Assembly (NCBI RefSeq): GCF_025567095.1
Contig: NZ_JAOQJH010000002.1
DNA from: Anthropogastromicrobium aceti
Lineage (GTDB): Bacteria; Bacillota; Clostridia; Lachnospirales; Lachnospiraceae
DNA length: 64,000 bases
Strand: one strand, 5' to 3'
The notes beneath the pieces are model-generated. The model was not told where the DNA came from. It ran no database searches and saw nothing but the letters and a program-made list of their open reading frames with translations. Below, in pieces: positions 25,112 through 33,811 of this stretch (the stretch's first letter is position 1; each line of letters starts with the position of its first letter). Made by a program: the position numbers and the translations under genes.

Positions 25112-25440
25112 TGAAACCGCTTTCATCTTTCTCATAAAAAAAATAAATTCATGTCACATTATGTATATTTTCTATCAGAAAGGTGAGGTTTCATTCGTGC
25201 ATTTCAACTATCCTTGCTGAAACCCTTTTCATAGCTTTATTATATATTTTTTATCTGATATGTCAACATATTTTTGCGCATTCTAACATCTTTGTAATAA
25301 CTCACTAATATGCAAGCCTTTTTATTGTGCATGTTTTACAATTAAAATAGGAGTGAACATATGTCACTCCTTGATTTCTTGTTATACTAGCCTATTTTGC
25401 CTATTTTCTGTCTTCCTTTGACCTTATGAAACCACTTTCA
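25112..25440 (-). promoter_or_regulatory. Regulatory region with three LacI/cre-like operators
   Basis: Three 14-bp palindromic sites: TGAAACCGCTTTCA (25112-25125), TGAAACCCTTTTCA (25218-25231) and TGAAACCACTTTCA (25427-25440, just after the LacI-type gene stop). The first fits TGAAAnCGnTTTCA exactly; the other two lack the central CG. They may be sites for the adjacent LacI protein, CcpA cre sites, or both. Nothing else is evident in this 420-base gap, which must hold the promoter of the transporter operon. Confidence 0.65.
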
Positions 25441-25446
25441 TATTCC

Positions 25447-26490
25447 TCAAAGATTTTCTTCAGGCACATGTGTGCAGGAATCTCTTACGCTAATACCAAC
25501 CGGAACCATATAGTCCTCAGGGCATGTCTCGTTCTCTGATGCACGGATTGCTGCCTCTACAAGATGCTTTGCAAACTCTGTATAGTTGGCTCCTACTGAT
25601 GTCAATGCTGGTGTCAATGCACCTGACAGGTACGTATTATCAAATGCTACTACTGAGATATCCTGCGGAACACGAAGTCCTTCATCGTGAATTGCCCTAA
25701 GTACACCTGCTGCCGTAAAATCGTTGATTGCCACTATTGCTGTTGGTCGATCTGGATTTTTTAAAAGCTCTTTCGTACAGTTGTAACCGCTATCATTAGA
25801 ATAATCAATGGAATCAAATACGTAATCTTCACGATATACAATTCCTCTTTGCCTAAGCATTGTGCGATATCGCATACGCTTTTCCAGTGTAGACTTCGCA
25901 TCCTTTCGTCCGCCAATTGTTGCAATCTTTTCATGACCAAGACTAAATAAATAGTCCATCGCCAGATCCATGCTGCCGCCCTCATCAAGATGTATCTTAC
26001 AATTTCTCACACCTACAGGACGATTTGTTGCTATAATTGGTGTGCTTTCCAAGATATGATTTAGCTGTTCTACATATTCTTCATCTACCGCAATTCTGTC
26101 TATTACACCGCCAACTACGATAATTGCATCCACCTGCTGCTCATACAACTTCATTAACTGCTTTTTTTCAAGCTCTGGATCACCCAACGACGTAAGCATC
26201 AACAGCAGATAACCTGCTTTATCTGCTGCTTTTTCACATTCTGTCGCTACCGCTGAATAGAATGGGCTGTAAATATCAGCAATCATTAGACCAATCGACC
26301 TTGTTTTTGAGTTACTAAGACCTTGTGCCAGCGCATTTGGTGTGTATCCATATTTTTGTATCACGCTTTGTACTTTTTCACGCTTTTCTTTACTGACTCT
26401 GGCGTTATTGGTCAGCACGCGCGAAACTGTTGCCGGAGATACACCAGCCTCTTTTGCGATCGTATAAATATTCGCACGCTCTTTTGCCAT
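25447..26490 (-). CDS. LacI-family transcriptional regulator
   Basis: 347 residues from ATG at 26488-26490 (an upstream GTG at 26514 is the alternative). The N-terminal LacI HTH is IYTIAKEAGVSPATVSRVLTNNARVS, with hinge helix GYTPNALAQGL. A periplasmic-binding-like effector domain follows (SIGLMIADIYSPFYSAVATECEKAA). It probably represses the LplB-LplC-binding protein-GH35-GH2 operon and its own gene, since operator-like sites lie in front of both. The effector is presumably a galactoside breakdown product. Confidence 0.94.
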   Translation of the reverse strand: MAKERANIYTIAKEAGVSPATVSRVLTNNARVSKEKREKVQSVIQKYGYTPNALAQGLSNSKTRSIGLMIADIYSPFYSAVATECEKAADKAGYLLLMLTSLGDPELEKKQLMKLYEQQVDAIIVVGGVIDRIAVDEEYVEQLNHILESTPIIATNRPVGVRNCKIHLDEGGSMDLAMDYLFSLGHEKIATIGGRKDAKSTLEKRMRYRTMLRQRGIVYREDYVFDSIDYSNDSGYNCTKELLKNPDRPTAIVAINDFTAAGVLRAIHDEGLRVPQDISVVAFDNTYLSGALTPALTSVGANYTEFAKHLVEAAIRASENETCPEDYMVPVGISVRDSCTHVPEENL

Positions 26491-26545
26491 AAATGTACCA
26501 TGCCTTTCTGTCACCCGCTGTGCAATTTTTATTCAAATTGTCCTT

Positions 26546-26559
26546 TGCAAGCGGTTTCA
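26546..26559. promoter_or_regulatory. LacI/cre-like operator upstream of the LacI gene
   Basis: TGCAAGCGGTTTCA fits TGAAAnCGnTTTCA with one mismatch, 56 bases before the start. Suggests autoregulation or catabolite control. Confidence 0.55.
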
Positions 26560-26641
26560 AACCTCTTTTCTTTAACTATACATGATATTTTTTTCTTTGG
26601 CAATGGAAAATTTTCCTATTTTCAAGGAAATTTGTGTTTCA

Positions 26642-26740
26642 ACAGTTCACTCGTCATGCTAGCTGTCTCAGTAAACTGAGACGACAAATTTCATGCTTGC
26701 ATAGAAATTTGACAGATCAGCAGGACGAAGTGGACGCTAC
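26642..26740 (-). repeat. Palindromic intergenic repeat, copy 1
   Basis: Inverted copy of the repeat at 30115-30195. Shared segments, read on the minus strand, are GCGTCCACTT, GTCCTGCTGATCTGTCAAAT, ATGCAAGCATGA and GTGAACTGT. Contains the extra palindrome GTCTCAGTAAACTGAGAC. With copy 2 it brackets pflA-pflB. Confidence 0.75.
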
Positions 26741-26786
26741 GAAAGCCCTTCGGTGCAGTGATTTCGTCGGCGGACCAAATAATAGC

Positions 26787-26820
26787 AAAAACCACTGGAG
26801 ATCATTCCCCAATGGTTTTT
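26787..26820 (-). terminator. Terminator of pflA
   Basis: Minus-strand stem AAAACCATTGGGG / CTCCAGTGGTTTTT with one mismatch and a short T-run, 18 bases after the pflA stop. Confidence 0.75.
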
Positions 26821-26837
26821 ATACAAATTTATGGCTT

Positions 26838-27590
26838 TTATGCGTTCTTGTAGCGATTGTACTCGTCTACGCAAAGAATCTTTCTTGCCAGTTCGACTTC
26901 TTCCTTGGTTGGAGTCGGTACACCTTCAAGACCATACTTGATTCCAAGCTCTTTCCATTTGAATACTCCGAGTGTATGGTATGGAAGTACATCGATACGA
27001 TATACATTATTTAAGGTGCTGATGAACTCATGAAGTTTTGTCAGTGACTCTTCGTCGCTGTTGATGCCTGGTACAAGCACGTGACGGATCCAGATTGGCT
27101 TATTGATATCGGAAAGATATCTTGCCATATCAAGGATATTCTCGTTTGTCTTGCCAGTCAACGCCTTGTGCTTTTCTGGATCAATATGCTTTAAATCAAA
27201 GAGAAGCACGTCTGTATTTGTCATCAGTTGCTCTAACTGTCCGAAGAATGGCTCTTCTCTCGTAAATGGCTCTCCTGCGGTGTCGATACATGTATTGATC
27301 TTTAACTTCTTTGCCTTTGCAAACAGATCGTTCATGAACTCCATCTGTAAAAGTGGCTCTCCTCCACTTACAGTGATGCCGCCCTTGTCGCCCCAATAAT
27401 TTCTATAACGAACTGCCTTTTCTAAAATTTCGTCAGCTGTTAAAAGCTGTACGTCTTTCTTTGCCCATGTATCTGGATTGTGGCAATATTTACAGCGCAA
27501 ATTGCAGCCATTTAAAAACACGAGATAACGAACTCCTGGTCCGTCTGCAGAACCAAAAGATTCCAAAGAATGAACAACGCCTTGAATCAT
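26838..27590 (-). CDS. pflA: Pyruvate formate-lyase-activating enzyme (radical SAM)
   Basis: 250 residues from ATG after AAAGGAAAAAAATT. The radical SAM cluster motif CNLRCKYC has Cys29, Cys33 and Cys36, followed by HNPDTW. GGITVSGGEPLLQ is the SAM-binding GGE region. It uses a 4Fe-4S cluster and S-adenosylmethionine to install the glycyl radical on PflB in the cytoplasm. It lies 174 bases after pflB with a terminator-like hairpin between, so it should be expressed at a lower level. Confidence 0.96.
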   Translation of the reverse strand: MIQGVVHSLESFGSADGPGVRYLVFLNGCNLRCKYCHNPDTWAKKDVQLLTADEILEKAVRYRNYWGDKGGITVSGGEPLLQMEFMNDLFAKAKKLKINTCIDTAGEPFTREEPFFGQLEQLMTNTDVLLFDLKHIDPEKHKALTGKTNENILDMARYLSDINKPIWIRHVLVPGINSDEESLTKLHEFISTLNNVYRIDVLPYHTLGVFKWKELGIKYGLEGVPTPTKEEVELARKILCVDEYNRYKNA

Positions 27591-27650
27591 AATTTTTTTC
27601 CTTTCTTGTTTTGTGAACTTCATATCTTCACGTTTACTATTATTTTGTAG

Positions 27651-27690
27651 TAAAACAGGCGGGAGTGCCAAAGCACCCTCCGCCTGTATT
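27651..27690 (-). terminator. Hairpin between pflB and pflA
   Basis: Plus-strand arms ACAGGCGGGAGTGC and GCACCCTCCGCCTGT pair almost fully around CAAA; on the minus strand TTTTACT follows. Partial terminator that could set the pflB:pflA ratio. Confidence 0.7.
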
Positions 27691-27764
27691 AGTTTTATAA
27701 ATTTACAGCAAATCTATTCTGATTTGTTCAGATCGAAATCAATCGAGTCTGTCACTGCTCCTAA

Positions 27765-30008
27765 TTACAGGAAGGAATGGCAAGTTCTCTTGATAACGTC
27801 GTCCTGCTGCTCCTTGGTCAGATCGATGAACTTAACTGCATAACCAGATACACGAATTGTGAAGTTAGCATACTCTGGCTTCTCCGGATGTGCCTGGCAA
27901 TCCAGAAGCTTCTCAACACCAAATACGTTTACGTTCAGGTGATGAGCACCATTTGCAAAGTAGCCATCCATAGCCTGTACAAGGTTGTTTACGCGCTCTT
28001 CGTCAGTGTTTCCAAGTGCACTCGGGTTGATGGTCTGGGTATTGGAAATACCATCCAGAGCCCACTCGTATGGCAGCTTAGCAACAGAGTTCAGAGATGC
28101 AAGCAGACCGTTCTTCTCAGCGCCGTAAGACGGGTTAGCACCTGGAGACAGTGGCTCACCAGCTGGACGACCATCCGGAAGAGCACCAGTAGCCTTACCA
28201 TAAACTACGTTAGAAGTAATGGTCAGGATAGAGGTTGTCGGCTCAGAGTTACGATAGGTGTGACGCTTCTTGATCTTGGTCAGGAACTGTCTTAACAGCT
28301 CTACAGCGATGTCATCTGCACGATCATCATCGTTACCGTAGCGTGGGAAGTCTCCCTCGATCTCATAATCAACAACCAGACCGTCCTCATCACGTACAGT
28401 CTTAACCTTTGCGTACTTAATAGCACTTAAGGAGTCAACTGTGTGAGAGAATCCTGCGATACCAGTAGCGAATGTACGACGTACATCAGTATCGATCAGA
28501 GCCATCTCAGCTGCCTCATAGTAGTACTTGTCATGCATATACTGGATCAGGTTCAGAGTATTTACATACATTCCTGCCAGCCAATCCATCATAACGTCAT
28601 ACTTCTTAACAACTTCATCATAATCCAGATACTCGGAAGTGATCGGCTTGTATGCCGGACCTACCTGAGCCTTTGTCTTCTCATCAACACCACCGTTGAT
28701 AGCGTAAAGCAGACACTTAGCCAGGTTTGCACGAGCGCCGAAGAACTGCATTTCCTTACCGGTCTGTGTAGCGGATACACAGCAGCAGATGGAGTAGTCA
28801 TCGCCCCATACAACACGCATAACATCATCATTCTCATACTGGATAGAAGATGTCTTAATGGAAACCTCTGCAGCATACTTACGGAAGTACTCTGGCAGGT
28901 TCTTGGAATACAGAACAGTCATGTTCGGTTCCGGAGCCGGTCCCATAGTCTCCAGTGTATGCAGGATACGATAATCGTTCTTAGTAACCATGGAACGTCC
29001 GTCTACGCCAAGACCAGCGATAGCCAGAGTAGCCCATACCGGGTCACCAGAGAACAGCTCGTTGTAAGACTGAATACGAGCGAACTTAACCATACGCAGC
29101 TTCATTACGAAGTGGTCAATGATCTCCTGAGCCTGAGTCTCGTTGATAACGCCATTCTCAAGGTCTCTCTGCATATAAATATCAATGAAAGTGGATACAC
29201 GTCCGATGGACATTGCAGCACCGTTCTGAGTCTTGATAGCTGCTAAGTATCCGAAGTACAGCCACTGAACTGCTTCCTGAGCGGTCTTAGCCGGCTCGGA
29301 AATATCGAAGCCATAGCTTGCAGCCATAACCTTCATATCCTTCAGTGCTCTGATCTGATCAGCCAGCTCTTCTCTCTGACGGATTACATCATCAGTCATA
29401 GTACCATCGCCGCAGTTAGCCAGATCCTTCTGCTTCTCAGCAACAAGGAAGTCAATTCCGTACAGCGCGATACGACGATAGTCGCCTACGATACGGCCAC
29501 GGCCGTAGGTATCCGGCAGACCAGTAATGATCTTGTTCTTACGTGCAGCACGAATCTCTGGTGTATATGCATCAAATACGCCCTGATTGTGGGTCTTGTG
29601 ATATACAGTGAAGATCTTGTGCAGCTCTGGGCTTGGAGTATATCCGTACATCTCGCAGGACTCCTCTGCCATTCTGATACCGCCGTAAGGCATGAATGCT
29701 CTCTTTAAAGGCTTATCAGTCTGAAGACCTACAACCTTCTCAAGATCCTTATCCAGGTATCCCGGGCCATGGGATGTGATGCTGGAAACGATATCGGTAT
29801 CCATATCCAGTACGCCGCCCTTTGCTCTAGCCTGCTTATTTAACTCCTGCAGCTCTCCCCAAAGCTTATCTGTAGCCTCAGTAGCATCTGCAAGGAAGGA
29901 TGCATCTCCATCATATGGAGTATAGTTGTTCTGAATGAAATCGCGGGTGTTAACTTCCTCTTTCCAGAGTCTGCCCTTAAAACCAGCCCATGCTTCAAAC
30001 TGTTTCAT
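27765..30008 (-). CDS. pflB: Formate C-acetyltransferase (pyruvate formate-lyase)
   Basis: 747 residues from ATG after AAAGGAGGTTTTTTTATC. Converts pyruvate and CoA to acetyl-CoA and formate. The glycyl radical site is Gly722 in RVSGYAVKF close to the C-terminus. The active-site Cys pair lies in the run SICCCVSATQTG (about residue 410). N-terminal MKQFEAWAGFKGRLWKEEVNTRDFIQNNYTPYDGD is typical of PflB. Codon use is strongly biased and the ribosome site is strong, as expected for an abundant fermentative enzyme. It has a 330-base leader. Confidence 0.98.
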   Translation of the reverse strand: MKQFEAWAGFKGRLWKEEVNTRDFIQNNYTPYDGDASFLADATEATDKLWGELQELNKQARAKGGVLDMDTDIVSSITSHGPGYLDKDLEKVVGLQTDKPLKRAFMPYGGIRMAEESCEMYGYTPSPELHKIFTVYHKTHNQGVFDAYTPEIRAARKNKIITGLPDTYGRGRIVGDYRRIALYGIDFLVAEKQKDLANCGDGTMTDDVIRQREELADQIRALKDMKVMAASYGFDISEPAKTAQEAVQWLYFGYLAAIKTQNGAAMSIGRVSTFIDIYMQRDLENGVINETQAQEIIDHFVMKLRMVKFARIQSYNELFSGDPVWATLAIAGLGVDGRSMVTKNDYRILHTLETMGPAPEPNMTVLYSKNLPEYFRKYAAEVSIKTSSIQYENDDVMRVVWGDDYSICCCVSATQTGKEMQFFGARANLAKCLLYAINGGVDEKTKAQVGPAYKPITSEYLDYDEVVKKYDVMMDWLAGMYVNTLNLIQYMHDKYYYEAAEMALIDTDVRRTFATGIAGFSHTVDSLSAIKYAKVKTVRDEDGLVVDYEIEGDFPRYGNDDDRADDIAVELLRQFLTKIKKRHTYRNSEPTTSILTITSNVVYGKATGALPDGRPAGEPLSPGANPSYGAEKNGLLASLNSVAKLPYEWALDGISNTQTINPSALGNTDEERVNNLVQAMDGYFANGAHHLNVNVFGVEKLLDCQAHPEKPEYANFTIRVSGYAVKFIDLTKEQQDDVIKRTCHSFL

Positions 30009-30347
30009 GATAAAAAAACCTCCTTTAAAATTGTTACTGTTCACGGGACACCCATTCACAAAACCGCACGTTCCGTGCGTCGCTGCTACGCAGCTTTGTT
30101 TTGTTCATTAACGGGCGTCCACTTAGTCCTGCTGATCTGTCAAATCTTCATGCAAGCATGAGATTTATCCAGATCTATCATGACGCGTGAACTGTAACTT
30201 AAAATTTGCTGACACCCCCGGTCAGGGGCCCTATCATGTGCCGCATCACCCGAAACCGAATTAATGTTTTTTTATTTCTTCGATTCCCGGCGATGCTGCA
30301 CATCCACCTGTCGCCGTTTGTGTCTTAACCTTTGGTCTGACATTATA
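30009..30347 (-). promoter_or_regulatory. Long pflB leader with hairpins and promoter
   Basis: A consensus -10 TATAAT lies at 30342-30347 (minus strand), with no good -35 at the right distance. The roughly 330-base leader holds the repeat at 30115-30195, a stem GCTGC/GCAGC (30082-30094) and a stem CGCACG-GAA-CGTGCG followed by GTTTTG (30065-30079), which looks like a weak attenuator. I found no Rex-type TTGTTAAnnnnTTAACAA site. Confidence 0.5.
30115..30195 (+). repeat. Palindromic intergenic repeat, copy 2
   Basis: Second copy, in the opposite orientation to 26642-26740. Includes the imperfect palindrome AAATCTTCATGCAAGCATGA followed by GATTT. It lies in the pflB leader. Confidence 0.75.
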
Positions 30348-30411
30348 ATAGCATATCCACTAAAATCTTACAAGCGGACAAATGCGTTTCTTTGCACTTT
30401 TTTCAATACAT

Positions 30412-30470
30412 CGGGGGTGCAGCCCGGTAGGTTATGAATGCGGCGAAGCGAAGTGTTTGTCGGCAAAAAG
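30412..30470 (+). repeat. Dispersed intergenic repeat, site 1
   Basis: Contains GGTTAT and GCGAAGTGTTTGTCGGC. It shares that core with the site at 49146-49197 (same orientation) and, inverted, with sites at 31905 and 37560. It overlaps the 3' end of the FliB-like gene. Confidence 0.6.
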
Positions 30471-31679
30471 ATGGCATAGATTGAAAATACTATTAAGTAA
30501 ATCCTCGTATTGCTCGGTGCAGCACTTTTCGAAGCGTTCCATATTTTCTGGGCAGTATTCGATTTCCTTTGAAAAGCGTCGTACTAACTCAATGCGATCA
30601 TGCTGTGTATAAACACCATTTTCCTGAAAACACTGTAAGTCCATAAGAAATAGTAGGCAAATGGAGGCAGCCGCAAACAGAATTTTTGCTTCAATCTGAC
30701 CATCAAATAAAATCTCTGGATAATAGCGATAGACTAAGTACACTGCAATATGCTCATACTCGTATAAGCGGTTCTCGCCCTTCATGAATTGAAGGAACTC
30801 TGCTGCTTTATCAACATCTATTAAACTATCAATGTTTTGTTCAAGCTCTTTCATCATGGACGGCCATGTTTCGTCAAGTGACTCCATTCCGCCAAAAAAG
30901 CGAATCAAAAATAATGCACTGCTTTTTAGTGTATTCGTGCTTGGCTTTGCATTATAGTCTAATTTCGGAATAGATTCTGGATCGTCCCACTCCAAGATTG
31001 GAACTGTCAGAAGCAACATTTCATCTGCGTATGGCAGCTGCAAAAGCAGTCTCTTTAGGCGTGCGCCGATATTTTTTTTACGGTTTTGTAGAATTGTGAA
31101 GATTGCTTTTCGTTCTTCAAGCATCTGCTCACATTCTTCTGATTCGTCGTCTAATAGGTCAGAAGCATCTGTATATTCATCCTCATCACTGTAGTCTTGT
31201 TCTTCATCTGCAGTTGGACAGACGTCCTCTGTGTCATTCCACATTTCTTCAGCTAATTCTTCATCCTGCGTAACTTCTTCCACAAATGTAAGCGGCTTAC
31301 TGTCAGAAAATAAAAGTCTCTCTGCCTCTTCACAGCATAGTCCCAGACCTACTTCCGTGTAATCGCCAAACCAATTATAAAACCTTGGATGCTCACGGCA
31401 GATATCGCAAAGTCTGTCTTCTCCCAGATTGATAAAAATATCGCATAAATTTTCTTTATTTAAAAATGGACAGCGATTTTTTTTTAATTTAAAGAAATAT
31501 TCTCCCGGTTCGCTGCCAATCTCGCGGCGCAAGCGATCTCCAAATGCACTTTTTTCTGCAAGATACCCTTGCGCTGTTGTCTCATCAACTTCGATTTCCC
31601 ATCCGGCACAGCAGGTATCTGTACAGGCCGAACCAATACACTTAAATTGATCAAAAAATGATGGTTTGTGGTATTTCAT
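30432..31679 (-). CDS. FliB-like flagellin lysine-N-methylase / Cys-cluster protein
   Basis: 415 residues. The N-terminal Cys cluster of the FliB/YkgJ group is clear: C14, C19, C23, C24 in FKCIGSACTDTCCAGWEIE, then CPFLNKENLCDIF and LCDICREHPRFY. FliB methylates flagellin lysines in Salmonella; many Clostridia have similar proteins with unproven targets. Unusual features are an acidic insertion (DEEQDYSDEDEYTDASDLLDD, about residues 158-178) and a C-terminus (LFADKHFASPHS) encoded by an intergenic repeat unit, so the original end may have been altered by insertion. No flagellar genes lie in this window. Confidence 0.8.
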   Translation of the reverse strand: MKYHKPSFFDQFKCIGSACTDTCCAGWEIEVDETTAQGYLAEKSAFGDRLRREIGSEPGEYFFKLKKNRCPFLNKENLCDIFINLGEDRLCDICREHPRFYNWFGDYTEVGLGLCCEEAERLLFSDSKPLTFVEEVTQDEELAEEMWNDTEDVCPTADEEQDYSDEDEYTDASDLLDDESEECEQMLEERKAIFTILQNRKKNIGARLKRLLLQLPYADEMLLLTVPILEWDDPESIPKLDYNAKPSTNTLKSSALFLIRFFGGMESLDETWPSMMKELEQNIDSLIDVDKAAEFLQFMKGENRLYEYEHIAVYLVYRYYPEILFDGQIEAKILFAAASICLLFLMDLQCFQENGVYTQHDRIELVRRFSKEIEYCPENMERFEKCCTEQYEDLLNSIFNLCHLFADKHFASPHS

Positions 31680-31769
31680 AATTTTCCCTTTCTTAAAAAT
31701 GGTCCATACCTGTCAATCAGATACAGACCATTTCACTATATTATGCAACAGCACTCTTGGTTTGCCATC

Positions 31770-31936
31770 GTAACGTAGTGGCACCCCGAGGCGAATGTGC
31801 TTTACGAGACGGGACGTTGTAGCGGGCCCGTTGTCAAAATACACTTACGTTGAAAACGTGTAGTGGGGACCCGCGGAGTTGGGCCCGTCGACAAAGTCAC
31901 TTCGCCGAGTGGGGCACTCGTAAATCTTCCGGGCTA
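31770..31936 (-). repeat. Dispersed intergenic repeat, site 2 (long form)
   Basis: Shares GGCGAATGTGCTTTACGAGACGG, AAAGTCACTTCGCCGAGTG and CTTCCGGG with the site at 36022-36128. It fills the gap between the kinase stop and the FliB-like start. Internal GC-rich inverted segments are present (for example GGGCCCG repeated). Confidence 0.7.
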
Positions 31937-31939
31937 CAT

Positions 31940-33550
31940 TTACAGCGGCAAACTCTCTACAGCTGCGCGCTCTACCGGCAGACACTCCTTATATCTCTGA
32001 ATGAACGCATCAAATCCAGCTACATCTTCTGCATTTGGCTCCATGCGAACACCAGTCTCACCGTGGAATACTTCTTCTGAAAGGAACGCATCTAATGGCT
32101 GGTTTTCTTTCTTATTAAGCATATATGAAGCAAGCAGTGCAATTCCCCATGCACCACCTTCTCCTGCTGTCTCCATCAATGATACAGGTGCATTGATTGC
32201 TGCTGCCATTATACGCTGTCCAACACCCTTTGTCTTGAACAGACCGCCATGACCGTAGATATTGTCAAGCTTTACGCCCTCTTCCTTAAACAGAATATCA
32301 AGACCTACCTTTAATGCGCCAAGAGAGGTGTACAGATGAGTTCTCATGAAGTTTGCAAGTGTAAACTTGCTGTCTGGTGTACGCACAAACAGCGGACGGC
32401 CCTCTTCAAAGCCTGTGATGCTTTCTCCTGAGAAATAGTTATATGCCATCAGACCGCCGCAGTCAACATCGCCCTCAAGTGCCTTATTATACAGTACTGA
32501 GAAGAGCTGATTCATATCAACCGGAACACCAAGCGCCTGCTGAAACTCCTTAAAGATTCCTACCCATGCATTCAGGTCAGAGGTACAGTTATTGCAGTGA
32601 GCCATTGCTACCGGAAGACCATCTGGTGTTGTTACCATATCGATTTCCTCGTGAACCTTCTTTAATGTCTCGTTCTCGTCCATGACAACCATTGCAAATA
32701 CAGATGTTCCTGCTGATACATTTCCTGTATGTACAGTTACACTATTTGTTGCTACCATACCAGTTCCGGCATCACCTTCCGGCGGACACATTGGAATACC
32801 AGCTTCAAGCTCGCCGCTTGGATCTAAGAGCTTTGCGCCCTCTTGTGTCAAATTACCGGCTGGCTCTCCTGCTACAAGTACCTGCGGTAAAATGTCACGC
32901 AGCTTCCAGGAATATCCCTTCGGTGCAATGAGCTTATCAAAGGTTTCAACCATGTTCTGATCGTAATCCTTTGTCTTGCTGTCAATAGGGAACATACCAG
33001 ATGCCTCTCCGACGCCAAGCACTCTCTTTCCAGTTAACTTCCAGTGAACATAACCTGCCAGTGTGGACAAATAGTCAATGCGTGGAAGATGCTCCTCACC
33101 ATTTAAAATTGCCTGATACAGATGAGCAATGCTCCAACGCTGCGGAATATTAAATGAAAATGCAGCTGTCAGCTGTTTTGCTGCCTGCTCAGTAATTGTA
33201 TTTCTCCAGGTACGGAACGGAACCATCAGTGTTCCTTCCTTATCAAATACCATGTAGCCGTGCATCATTGCTGAAAATCCTATTGCACCAATTTTTTTCA
33301 GGCTGGCACCGCACTGTGACTTAACGTCTGCTGCCAGCTTTGCATATGCATCCTGCAATCCGCTCCAGATATCCTCAAGAGTATACGTCCAGATTCCGTT
33401 CTCCAGACGATTTTCCCAGTCATGTGCTCCCTGTGCGATTGGAGTATTCTCCTCATTTGTCAGCACTGCCTTGATTCTTGTTGAGCCAAACTCAATACCA
33501 AGAATGGTCTTTCCAGCCTCTACGGCCTCTCTCATTTTTACTGAATCCAT
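31940..33550 (-). CDS. FGGY-family carbohydrate kinase (xylulokinase-like)
   Basis: 536 residues, starting at ATG after GAGGTCTATT. The FGGY N-terminal phosphate motif is ILGIEFGSTRIKAVL, a sugar-contact segment FSAMMHGYMVFD follows, and the C-terminal domain has DNIYGHGGLFKTKGVGQRIMAAAINAPV plus an ATP-site GEGGAWGIALLA. FGGY kinases phosphorylate ketoses such as xylulose, ribulose, rhamnulose or fuculose. Which sugar cannot be told here. The location next to pectin-utilisation loci makes a pentulose or deoxy-hexulose plausible. Confidence 0.88.
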   Translation of the reverse strand: MDSVKMREAVEAGKTILGIEFGSTRIKAVLTNEENTPIAQGAHDWENRLENGIWTYTLEDIWSGLQDAYAKLAADVKSQCGASLKKIGAIGFSAMMHGYMVFDKEGTLMVPFRTWRNTITEQAAKQLTAAFSFNIPQRWSIAHLYQAILNGEEHLPRIDYLSTLAGYVHWKLTGKRVLGVGEASGMFPIDSKTKDYDQNMVETFDKLIAPKGYSWKLRDILPQVLVAGEPAGNLTQEGAKLLDPSGELEAGIPMCPPEGDAGTGMVATNSVTVHTGNVSAGTSVFAMVVMDENETLKKVHEEIDMVTTPDGLPVAMAHCNNCTSDLNAWVGIFKEFQQALGVPVDMNQLFSVLYNKALEGDVDCGGLMAYNYFSGESITGFEEGRPLFVRTPDSKFTLANFMRTHLYTSLGALKVGLDILFKEEGVKLDNIYGHGGLFKTKGVGQRIMAAAINAPVSLMETAGEGGAWGIALLASYMLNKKENQPLDAFLSEEVFHGETGVRMEPNAEDVAGFDAFIQRYKECLPVERAAVESLPL

Positions 33551-33759
33551 AATAGACCTCATTTCTGCGTTTAGTACGCTTTTCAGAAAGTACAGCTTTC
33601 TGTTTTTTCAAGTTTTTTACTGCTTGTCCAGTATACCATACCGCTGACAGAAATACAACTTTGACTTTTCTTACAATTTTACATAATAGAGGAATGCCCG
33701 CAGTTTTGACCATGCCGTCTCATCCCAGTCATGGTCGATCTCGATCTCATCTGACTTAA

Positions 33760-33779
33760 CCTAGGGGCAAGCCCCTAGG
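33760..33779. repeat. GC-rich perfect hairpin
   Basis: CCTAGGGGCAAGCCCCTAGG, a 9-bp stem with a 2-base loop, between the kinase gene and the broken ATPase gene. There is no T-run. The surrounding 33551-33811 shows no gene. Confidence 0.6.
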
Positions 33780-33811
33780 GTTCCATTGACGAAGTTCTAG
33801 TACCTGCGTAC

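Noticed and set aside
28443..29246. Long plus-strand open frame (267 codons) inside pflB
   Set aside because: Lies wholly antisense to a strongly codon-biased, clearly recognised gene. No ribosome site or family match; it is a by-product of codon bias, as are similar frames at 3997-4602 and 27777-28295.
30009..30430. Rex redox-repressor site for pfl
   Set aside because: No TTGTTAAnnnnTTAACAA-like palindrome found on either strand.
33492..33713. 73-codon minus-strand frame upstream of the sugar kinase
   Set aside because: Overlaps the kinase start in another frame, with no ribosome site and no recognisable features.
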